Part shown: piece after piece, positions 1 to 5,622 of the stretch
Layout of the letters: each line of letters begins with the position of its first letter
Numbering within the stretch: the first letter of the stretch is position 1
Origin: Clostridia bacterium
Lineage (GTDB): Bacteria > Bacillota > Clostridia > Christensenellales > UBA1242
Assembly (NCBI GenBank): GCA_017537515.1
Contig: JAFYKO010000148.1
Location: forward strand, 1 to 6,482
Direction: 5' to 3'
Length of the DNA stretch: 6,482 nucleotides
The notes under the pieces: generated by a model
Seen by the model: only the letters and a program-made list of their open reading frames with translations
What the model was told of the DNA's origin: nothing
The model's database searches: none
Position numbers and translations under genes: made by a program

Positions 1-1166
1 AAATGGTTGGCGATTGGAGTTTTGGGCAGATGTCGGCTCTTGAACGTCTGGACCTTCCAAATTTAATTGAGGTCGGAGGAGGTTGTTTTAGCGAGGCAAG
101 AAGTTTGCAACAACTTAGTATGCCAAAAGTGGAATTAATAAAAGATTTTGCGTTTGAAGATATTGATAAGGTGCAGTATCTCAATTTACCAAATCTTAGA
201 GTTATTGGCAAAGGGTGTTTTGACAATGCCAGAAATCTTCAACGGTTGTATGCTCCGAATATTTCTTATCTAGGTAAAAACAATTTCCATACAACTCAAA
301 AATTGGAAAGCGTAACGTTGACAAATCTTCAAGAAATGGATGAACTGTGCTTCCACGAGACAAACCTTGAAAAACTTTATCTTCCAAATTTGAAAATAAT
401 GAAGGATGGTTGTTTCCACGATGCAAGGCAATTAAAAAGCGTCAATTTGCCAAGCCTACAAGAAGCAAGTGAGAATTGCTTTATTTACACCGATGCCCTT
501 GAAGACGTAAAACTCCCAAACTTGACCGAAGCCCCAAGCTACTTTATGGCAAATGCGGATGGTGTGAAATCTTTTAGAGCGGAAAATCTTAGGAAATTAG
601 GCGAAAACGCTCTTAGATTCTTGTGTTATAGCAAGGATTTAGATTTGGACGCCCCAAAACTTGAAGAACTTGGGGAAAATGCACTAGAAAGTGCATTGAA
701 GAATGTGGATGCCAAAGTTGAGGATTATGTAATTTCTGATAAACTCAAAGCCGAACTTTTGAAAAAAAGAGAGGCGTTTTTGGGTGAGAAAAAAACACCA
801 AATATTGTATCAGTTGTAAAGCCGAAAGAAGTCGACAATAGAAAGTTTAAGACTCTTGAAAAAGCAAACAGCAAAAGCGAATTAAATACATTTAAAATAC
901 AAGAAGAATTCGAAAACAAAAACGAAGCAGGACAAGTGGCGGAAGAGAAAAAACCAAAACTCTTTGATAGACTTTTTGGAAGAGCGAGAAGCAAAGAGAA
1001 AGAAGCGGAAAAGGAATTGAGGTTAAAGGAGAGTCAAGAAAAATTTAGGGAAGAACTAAAAAAAGAATTAATGGCAAAAAGTTCTGCAAGTCTACAAAAC
1101 CTACCTCTTGCCACAAAAACCATTCAAAAAACTATTAAAAAATTTAATGACCTAGAAAAAGATTAA
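1..1166 (+). CDS. BspA-like leucine-rich-repeat protein, 5'-truncated by the window edge
   Basis: Only the C-terminal 387 residues or so are visible. The ATG at 3-5 lies inside an LRR unit, so it is almost certainly an internal Met and the real start is upstream of the window. Residues 13-235 (counted from that Met) form about ten LRRs of the BspA/TpLRR class, pattern LxxLxLPNLxxxGxxxFxxAxx. Most are 22 residues, one is 21, and the last two are degenerate. From about residue 240 the repeats give way to a 145-residue tail rich in Lys and Glu, probably helical or coiled-coil in part, ending FNDLEKD-stop. No membrane segment or LPxTG-like sorting signal is seen at the C-terminus. The next gene encodes the same type of LRR array, so the two are probably tandem paralogs in one operon, and the missing N-terminus may carry the same leading domain (inference). 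TpLRRs generally bind proteins; partner and role are unknown. Confidence 0.85.
   Translation, partial: MVGDWSFGQMSALERLDLPNLIEVGGGCFSEARSLQQLSMPKVELIKDFAFEDIDKVQYLNLPNLRVIGKGCFDNARNLQRLYAPNISYLGKNNFHTTQKLESVTLTNLQEMDELCFHETNLEKLYLPNLKIMKDGCFHDARQLKSVNLPSLQEASENCFIYTDALEDVKLPNLTEAPSYFMANADGVKSFRAENLRKLGENALRFLCYSKDLDLDAPKLEELGENALESALKNVDAKVEDYVISDKLKAELLKKREAFLGEKKTPNIVSVVKPKEVDNRKFKTLEKANSKSELNTFKIQEEFENKNEAGQVAEEKKPKLFDRLFGRARSKEKEAEKELRLKESQEKFREELKKELMAKSSASLQNLPLATKTIQKTIKKFNDLEKD
39..707 (+). repeat. LRR array of the truncated first LRR gene (about 10 units)
   Basis: Coding repeat with ~66-bp periodicity. Units begin at residues 13, 35, 57, 79, 101, 122, 144, 166, 188 and about 212 of the visible protein. 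The unit from 101 is one residue short and has Thr in place of the usual Pro at position 7; the unit from 188 has Glu there. Drift in length at the C-terminal end indicates a decaying edge or cap of the solenoid. At the DNA level the units are only weakly alike, apart from a recurring cttccaaa-type core encoding Leu-Pro-Asn/Lys. Confidence 0.8.
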
Positions 1167-1178
1167 AACCAAACAATT

Positions 1179-3443
1179 ATGAAAAACAAAGACCTAGAAA
1201 CAATAAAAACATATTATGGCGAACGCTTTGCAAGGTTTTGCAGAGAAAATTTGTCAAGCATACTTGAAATTGAAGGCGAATTGTCTAAGTTTTTGATGTC
1301 CAAAATCTCTCCAACAAAAGCATTGTATGACGTTATTATTCAACACGACATCGCAGAGGAATTCAAGGCGTATATGATTCGTGCATACAACAACAAAACA
1401 AACGAATACACGCCTGACCAAAACATAGAAACACCGAAACAACTTCTTGAAAAAGTGGGCTATGACCTCTTTCACTGTGAGACGGTTGAGGAGTTGATGA
1501 AGTTTGCTAAATACTATTCAAAAGAATATTGCGAAGTTCTTTGCACGTTCAACAACCCAACTTATCGAATAAGCGAATTCAATATATTTTTCGCAGTAAA
1601 GAAAAATGTAAATCAAATCAACCGTCAAGATTTTCAGAAACCACGAAGGCAAGATGAGTATGGTACTTCGGTGATGAGTTTTCAATTCAAAAAGCCATAC
1701 AATATTCTTTCCATAAAGAACAGATATAACCACACAGTCGAAAAATGTGATTCGACCTTTGGTAATGACCTTGACAATATTATTGCTGGTCTGACCGAGA
1801 GTTTTGAAGTGCATTATGGTATAAAACAAGACCTAAAAAACACAAAGTTTTATTTGCCGAATTTTACAACGGGCGATGACGGAAAGTGGTATCACTACAA
1901 TATGCATACATCGGGCTCCTATTACTGCGACAACAATATTATTATCACAACCCCTCGTGAAGTAAATAAAAACAAACTTGTCAAAGGCTCGAGGTGTATT
2001 GAATATTACGACAAGGCTCGCTATGAAGTTTTCGATACTTATATTTTTGACTTAAAAGAAAAAAAGATTGAATTCCATCAATCAAATAGAGGCAGCGAAG
2101 ACAAGCAACTGACGAGTATAAAAATAAAAACCGTCAGCATACAGAGGCTTAAAGGCACGTCGGATAAAGTCATTCATATTCTTACAGATACGGATAAAAA
2201 GATACAAATCAAAATCAATTCACATAGCCAAATGATTGAGTATTTTGACGAACACACAGAAGTTGCCGGGGATAATTTTTTGTGTGAGTCAACTTATCTT
2301 CAGAAAGTGGAACTTCCAAACCTTCGAGAAGTTGGGGACAAGTTTCTTCATCACTGTCAGGACTTAAAAGAAATTGAATGTCCAAATTTAACTATGGCAG
2401 GCGATGGCTGTTTGAGAAATGCACTAAGTTTAAAAAACTTTAATGCCCCAGATTTAATGTTTGTCGGAAATGGTTTTTTAGAAAATGCAAACGACCTCAA
2501 AAGCATTCATCTTCCAAGTTTGGAGGTTGCAGGAAGGGAGTTTTTGAGAAATACATATTCCCTCGAAAATATAACCTTGCCACAAATTAGAAGGCTGGGA
2601 GAGGATTGTTTTTGTGATTGCAGAGCATTAAAAACCTTTACAGCTCCAAAACTTGAGGTTGTGGGCGAGTGTTGTTTTCAAACCGCGCCAAGTTTGAAAG
2701 AAGTACACATTCCAAAAGCAAGAGATTTAAGAACAAGTGCATTTAGGTTTGTTCCAAGGCTTGAAGTTTTAAATGCTGAAAACCTAGAAACGCTCGAAAG
2801 TCATTGTTTTTATAACACACGAAGTATGAAAAAACTCACTCTTCCAAACCTTAAAGAGACGGACGTTTCAAACTTTGTTGAGGTTGACAGTCTCGAAAGC
2901 CTAGAACTTCCAAAAGTTGAGATTTTGGGGACATATAATTTCAGCGAGGCCCCATTCTTGACAAGCATTTACGCCCCAAACCTTAGGAAAGTTGAGGCTG
3001 AAGCTTTCAAATATGCTACACGTCTTAAAGTTTTAGAATTGCCATGCCTAGAAGAGGTGGGGTATCAGGCCTTTAATGAAATGCTGAGTTTAAAGGAAAT
3101 AAATCTTCCAAATTTAAGAAGTGTTGCTTATCAAAGTTTTCAAAGATGTCCAAAAGTGCAAAGTATGTATTTTCCGAAATTAAACAAGGTTGGGGAGAAG
3201 TCTTTTATGGAAATCGACAGCCTTGAAACGCTTAATATTCCGTGTTTAGAGTTAGTGCATTTTAACTCTTTCAGCAAGGCCGAAAACTTAAAAAGGCTTT
3301 ACGCACCAAAATTGAAAGAACAAGTCGGAAACAATTTCTTGGGTGCGGAAAATTTAAGGATATTAAAAACAAACCCTGCTAAGCGTGTTAGCAAGGTTAA
3401 AAAACTTTCGCAAGGGCCGAAAAGGCCGGAGATTGAGTTGTAA
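1179..3443 (+). CDS. Cytosolic LRR protein with an unassigned N-terminal region (754 aa)
   Basis: Complete gene. Residues 1-350 form a non-repetitive region I cannot assign to a named domain. It begins helical (MKNKDLETIKTYYGERF), then has a segment with QDEYGTSV (~158-165), SIKNRYNHTV (~178-187), an N-L-D-N-I-I-x-G-L stretch (~197-205) and HYG, followed by a probably beta-rich part rich in Tyr and Asn (~224-350). Residues 374-725 are 16 LRRs, each exactly 22 residues, followed by a partial unit and a basic tail (~727-754). There is no signal peptide, membrane span or sorting motif, so a cytosolic location is inferred, whereas BspA-type LRR proteins are usually described as surface proteins. 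The start is the first ATG in frame, 12 nt after the upstream stop; no Shine-Dalgarno is visible, so translation may depend on coupling to the upstream gene. From memory only, similar N-terminal regions occur in other gut Bacillota LRR proteins. Function unknown; a protein-recognition role is inferred from the LRRs. Confidence 0.88.
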   Translation: MKNKDLETIKTYYGERFARFCRENLSSILEIEGELSKFLMSKISPTKALYDVIIQHDIAEEFKAYMIRAYNNKTNEYTPDQNIETPKQLLEKVGYDLFHCETVEELMKFAKYYSKEYCEVLCTFNNPTYRISEFNIFFAVKKNVNQINRQDFQKPRRQDEYGTSVMSFQFKKPYNILSIKNRYNHTVEKCDSTFGNDLDNIIAGLTESFEVHYGIKQDLKNTKFYLPNFTTGDDGKWYHYNMHTSGSYYCDNNIIITTPREVNKNKLVKGSRCIEYYDKARYEVFDTYIFDLKEKKIEFHQSNRGSEDKQLTSIKIKTVSIQRLKGTSDKVIHILTDTDKKIQIKINSHSQMIEYFDEHTEVAGDNFLCESTYLQKVELPNLREVGDKFLHHCQDLKEIECPNLTMAGDGCLRNALSLKNFNAPDLMFVGNGFLENANDLKSIHLPSLEVAGREFLRNTYSLENITLPQIRRLGEDCFCDCRALKTFTAPKLEVVGECCFQTAPSLKEVHIPKARDLRTSAFRFVPRLEVLNAENLETLESHCFYNTRSMKKLTLPNLKETDVSNFVEVDSLESLELPKVEILGTYNFSEAPFLTSIYAPNLRKVEAEAFKYATRLKVLELPCLEEVGYQAFNEMLSLKEINLPNLRSVAYQSFQRCPKVQSMYFPKLNKVGEKSFMEIDSLETLNIPCLELVHFNSFSKAENLKRLYAPKLKEQVGNNFLGAENLRILKTNPAKRVSKVKKLSQGPKRPEIEL
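2298..3353 (+). repeat. 16 consecutive 22-residue LRRs, 66-bp period
   Basis: Starting at Leu374 every unit begins exactly 22 residues after the last, through residue 725, with no insertion or deletion. Consensus: L-x-x-(I/L/V)-x-(L/A)-P-(N/K)-L-x-x-(V/L)-(G/E)-x-x-x-F-x-x-x-x-x. Position 7 is Pro in 15 of 16 units; the exception is the unit at residue 528 (LNAENL). The TpLRR/BspA consensus as I know it has 23 residues with two positions between Pro and the next Leu; here there is one. In DNA a cttcca-type core recurs at 66-bp steps (for example 2841, 2907 and 3105), but units differ in codon use, so the array is old rather than freshly expanded. Confidence 0.88.
3361..3396 (-). terminator. 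Intrinsic terminator for mtaB, inside the LRR gene
   Basis: Read on the minus strand: a 9-bp stem, CCTTGCTAA (3396-3388) pairing with TTAGCAGGG (3382-3374) with one U-G wobble, loop CACGC, then TTTGTTTTTAATA. It begins about 50 nt beyond the mtaB stop codon and lies wholly within the 3' coding region of the convergent LRR gene. The U-tract occurs only in the minus-strand reading; on the plus strand the stem is followed by TTAAAAAAC, so it should not stop LRR transcription. Confidence 0.65.
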
Positions 3444-3454
3444 GTCTTACAACT
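3436..3454. repeat. Perfect palindrome spanning both convergent stop codons
   Basis: AGTTGTAAG-T-CTTACAACT is a 9-bp perfect inverted repeat around one central base. It contains the TAA of the LRR gene (3441-3443) and the TAA of mtaB (3447-3449) in mirror positions. Both proteins end in Leu encoded by TTG before TAA (Glu-Leu-stop and Gln-Leu-stop), which creates the symmetry. It can form an 8-bp stem with a 3-nt loop in either transcript. It has no adjacent U-tract, so it is not itself a complete terminator. Confidence 0.75.
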
Positions 3455-4724
3455 GCCCGATGACTCCATCTAGGTGGAGTTTTTTTATTTTTACAATATG
3501 AATTCCTGTGAGATTTTTGTTTTGATTTGCAGGTATGAACACTTTTACATAATTCCTTGAAGTTGAAGTGAAAAACTCTCCTTTTTTTTCTTCAATAATA
3601 ACTTCAAGTTTTTTGCCAAGTTGTTTTTTCAAAAATGTTTTTTCAAACTTTTTGCCAATCTCCAAAAGCCTTGAAACTCTTGCTTTTGCAATTTTCCCGT
3701 CAACCATTTTGAATCGTTCGTCTTTCTTTGCAATCATTTTATCGCAAGCGGTTCCGCTTCTTCTTGAATATGGGAAAACGTGAATGTGAGAAAATTTGCA
3801 TTTTTTTACAGTGTCAATGGTTTGCTCAAACTCTTCTTCGCTTTCTCCTGGGAAGCCGACAATTATATCAGTTGTAATGGCACAGTTTTTAAAGTATTTG
3901 CGAAGTAATTTAACACGCTCTATAAAGAACTCAGAAGTGTAGTGCCTGTTCATACGTTTGAGAACGGAAGAACTTCCGCTTTGCATTGATATGTGGAAAT
4001 GCGGACAAAGGTTTGAGAGAGATTTTATTTCTTCAACAAATTCTTTTGTCAAAATGTTTGGCTCAAAAGAACTCAAACGGAACCGAACGCCAAACTTATT
4101 TATTTCTTTCATTAAGTCAAGCAGTGCGTTTTGTCCGTCGATTTTATAGTCGCTTATATCCACGCCAGTGAGAACAATTTCTTGCACGCCCCCGTCGATA
4201 AGGGTTTTTATTTCCTTCAATATTGAAACAATATCTCGACTCCTTGACGGGCCACGAAGATATGGAATCAAACAATAACTGCAATAGCGGTTGCACCCGT
4301 CTTGAATTTTGACATAGCCACGAGTTAATGATGGCTTTGTGAGGCCTGGTGTGTCGTAAATGTCAGTGTGTTTTGTTATTTTTTTTCCTTTTTTTGAAAG
4401 GTTGTCAATGAGGGAAAGAATATTTCCGTTGCCAATCACATAGCGAACGTTCGGAAGCGAAATAAATTGCTCGGCATTGTTTTGACTTGCACAGCCACAA
4501 ACAAAAATTTTACATTTTGGATTGAGTTTGTTGAACTTCGCAATCATCTGCCTAGATTTTCTTTCCGCCTCGTTTGTAACAGCACAAGAATTTAAAACAA
4601 AAATATCTGCGTTTTCAAGTTTATGAGAAACAGTAAAACCCATTTCTTCAAGAGCCTCTCCAAGCGTGTCGCTTTCGTATTGGTTGACCTTGCAACCAAG
4701 CGTAATAATGCAAACTTTTTTCAT
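3447..4724 (-). CDS. mtaB: tRNA (N6-threonylcarbamoyladenosine(37)-C2)-methylthiotransferase MtaB
   Basis: Radical-SAM methylthiotransferase that adds a methylthio group to t6A37, giving ms2t6A in tRNAs such as tRNA-Lys(UUU) and stabilising A-rich codon reading. The 425-aa length fits the family. The N-terminal UPF0004 domain (1-~110) starts with TLGCKVNQYES and holds the three auxiliary-cluster cysteines C11, C47 and C78 (CGCASQ). The radical-SAM core carries CNRYCSYC with C144, C148 and C151, followed by LRGPSRSR; IVGFPGESEEEF (288-299) is a further family motif. A C-terminal TRAM domain spans ~362-425. TLGCKVNQYES favours MtaB over MiaB or RimO. The ATG is supported by AAGGA nine nt upstream. 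It lies downstream of rsmE on the same strand with no obvious terminator between, matching yqeU-yqeV of B. subtilis, so the two are probably co-transcribed. Its last ~13 codons also encode the terminator of the opposing LRR gene. Confidence 0.97.
   Translation of the reverse strand: MKKVCIITLGCKVNQYESDTLGEALEEMGFTVSHKLENADIFVLNSCAVTNEAERKSRQMIAKFNKLNPKCKIFVCGCASQNNAEQFISLPNVRYVIGNGNILSLIDNLSKKGKKITKHTDIYDTPGLTKPSLTRGYVKIQDGCNRYCSYCLIPYLRGPSRSRDIVSILKEIKTLIDGGVQEIVLTGVDISDYKIDGQNALLDLMKEINKFGVRFRLSSFEPNILTKEFVEEIKSLSNLCPHFHISMQSGSSSVLKRMNRHYTSEFFIERVKLLRKYFKNCAITTDIIVGFPGESEEEFEQTIDTVKKCKFSHIHVFPYSRRSGTACDKMIAKKDERFKMVDGKIAKARVSRLLEIGKKFEKTFLKKQLGKKLEVIIEEKKGEFFTSTSRNYVKVFIPANQNKNLTGIHIVKIKKLHLDGVIGQL
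3462..3492 (+). terminator. Intrinsic terminator for the LRR operon, inside mtaB
   Basis: Stem ACTCCAT (3463-3469) with GTGGAGT (3474-3480), one T-G wobble at the loop end, tetraloop CTAG, then TTTTTTATTTTT. It begins 19 nt after the LRR stop codon. The same bases read on the minus strand encode Lys-Leu-His-Leu-Asp-Gly-Val near the C-terminus of MtaB. In the minus direction the hairpin is followed by CATCGGG rather than a U-tract, so it should act only on plus-strand transcription. Confidence 0.85.
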
Positions 4725-4733
4725 AAGTATTTT

Positions 4734-4738
4734 TCCTT
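4734..4738 (-). promoter_or_regulatory. Ribosome binding site of mtaB
   Basis: Minus strand TTAAGGAAAAATACTT before ATG; AAGGA is nine nt from the start codon. It fixes the start at MKKVCIITLGC, in agreement with the conserved N-terminus of the family. Confidence 0.8.
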
Positions 4739-4755
4739 AAATATTTATTTTAGTG

Positions 4756-4822
4756 TTTTTTTAATATTTTTTAATTAAATTTTATTTATTTTTAATTATT
4801 TTTTTTAAATTATTAATTATTT
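4756..4822. other. 67-nt tract of only A and T between rsmE and mtaB
   Basis: No G or C occurs from 4756 to 4822. The tract covers the rsmE stop codon and most of the 88-bp gap to mtaB. On the plus strand it holds T-runs at 4756-4762, 4767-4772, 4780-4783, 4789-4793 and 4799-4806, whose centres are about 9.5-12 bp apart, close to one helical turn. No hairpin-plus-U-tract or convincing -35/-10 pair is visible. In the mRNA it gives an A-rich, probably unstructured leader ahead of the mtaB ribosome binding site. Confidence 0.7.
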
Positions 4823-5538
4823 GTTAAAAATGACAAATATCCGACAACTGATATGCTTGCTGTTTCTGTGCGGAGGATTCTGCTTCCGAGAGAAACTTTT
4901 TCAACATTTTCTTTGAGTATTGCTTCGCTTTCTTCGTTTGAAAAACCGCCTTCACTTCCAATCACAACTGCAATATTTTTGGCCGATTGAAGTTTTGTTG
5001 TAAGTGCGGAAATGCCATTAAAAGTTGGTGCGTTTTCATAAACAAACAAAACCAAATCAAATTCTTTTAGTAAAACCAAAATCTCCTTGAATTTTATTGT
5101 TGGTTTTATTTCAAGAGGAATACTTCTTCCACATTGCTTACAAGCCTCGTGGGAAATCTTTTCAAGACGTGGGAGTTTTAAGTTGTTGTTTTTTGCAATA
5201 GTGAATTGACTCTCAAAAGGAATAAGTGTCGAGGCTCCGAGTTCGCTTATTTTTTGAATAATAAGCTCCAGCTTGTCGCCCTTTGGAAGTCCTTGAAAGA
5301 CTGTTATTTTGTGCTTTGGGTTTGCAAGGCAAAAAGATTTTTTCAAAATATTGCAAATTGCTTCATTCTTTCCAATACTTTCAATTTCTGCGAGATAGAC
5401 AAACTCGTCGCCGGTTAGTATCTGAATCGTTTCGCCTTCTTGACTTCTCAAAACTTTTGTCAAGTGAAAAAATTCGTCGCCGGAGATAATGGCTTTTTCT
5501 TCACTTAGGTTTTCTTTTGCTATAAAAAATTTCTTCAT
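4813..5538 (-). CDS. rsmE: 16S rRNA (uracil(1498)-N(3))-methyltransferase RsmE
   Basis: SPOUT-class, SAM-dependent enzyme that methylates U1498 (E. coli numbering) of 16S rRNA in the small-subunit decoding region. The 241-aa length is typical. The N-terminal PUA-like domain (1-~70) shows GDEFFHLTKVLRSQEG. The catalytic domain has the family motifs GLPKGDKLELIIQKISELG (83-101), EACKQCGRSIP (131-141), IGSEGGFSNEE (193-203) and LGSRILRTETAS (217-228); the last two belong to the trefoil-knot SAM site. The ATG start fits the family N-terminus (MKKFFI), yet no Shine-Dalgarno precedes it: the -10 box ends six nt before the ATG, predicting a leaderless mRNA. mtaB follows on the same strand 88 bp downstream. 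In B. subtilis the homologous pair ends the dnaK operon behind prmA; here rsmE has its own promoter and an unrelated small gene upstream. Confidence 0.97.
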   Translation of the reverse strand: MKKFFIAKENLSEEKAIISGDEFFHLTKVLRSQEGETIQILTGDEFVYLAEIESIGKNEAICNILKKSFCLANPKHKITVFQGLPKGDKLELIIQKISELGASTLIPFESQFTIAKNNNLKLPRLEKISHEACKQCGRSIPLEIKPTIKFKEILVLLKEFDLVLFVYENAPTFNGISALTTKLQSAKNIAVVIGSEGGFSNEESEAILKENVEKVSLGSRILRTETASISVVGYLSFLTNN

Positions 5539-5544
5539 ATTTTT

Positions 5545-5573
5545 ATTATAGCAAACTTTTAGCCTATTTTCAA
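5545..5573 (-). promoter_or_regulatory. Sigma-70/SigA promoter of rsmE
   Basis: Minus strand TTGAAA (5573-5568), 17-nt spacer, TATAAT (5550-5545), with TGC directly before the -10 box (extended -10). Six bases, AAAAAT, separate the -10 from the ATG, so the expected +1 is the A of the start codon at 5538. It lies just downstream of the terminator of the preceding small gene, consistent with rsmE-mtaB being a separate transcription unit. Confidence 0.85.
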
Positions 5574-5582
5574 GATAAAACT

Positions 5583-5617
5583 AAAAAAAGACTTATCTAA
5601 GATAGGATAAATCTTTT
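5583..5617 (-). terminator. Intrinsic terminator of the 88-aa membrane protein gene
   Basis: Minus strand stem AAAAGATTTATC (5617-5606) with GATAAGTCTTTT (5597-5586), 12 bp with one U-G wobble, 8-nt loop, and U-rich end running to 5583. It begins 5 nt after the stop codon. Mostly A-T pairs, so strength is uncertain. Confidence 0.75.
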
Positions 5618-5622
5618 CATAA

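Noticed and set aside
3..5. ATG as true start of the first LRR gene
   Set aside because: It falls inside an LRR unit, at the very edge of the window, with no visible upstream region; an internal Met is far more likely.
762..768. Run of seven A bases in the first LRR gene as a programmed frameshift site
   Set aside because: The reading frame continues normally, no stimulatory structure is seen, and A-runs are common in this Lys-rich, AT-rich sequence.
1108..1138. Internal promoter for the 754-aa gene (TTGCCA ... TATTAA)
   Set aside because: The spacer is 19 nt and both hexamers are weak, while the genuine promoters in this window are close to consensus.
2298..3353. 66-bp periodic DNA as a CRISPR or tandem satellite array
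   Set aside because: The period is exactly 22 codons, with only the LRR core conserved and synonymous differences between units; it is a protein repeat.
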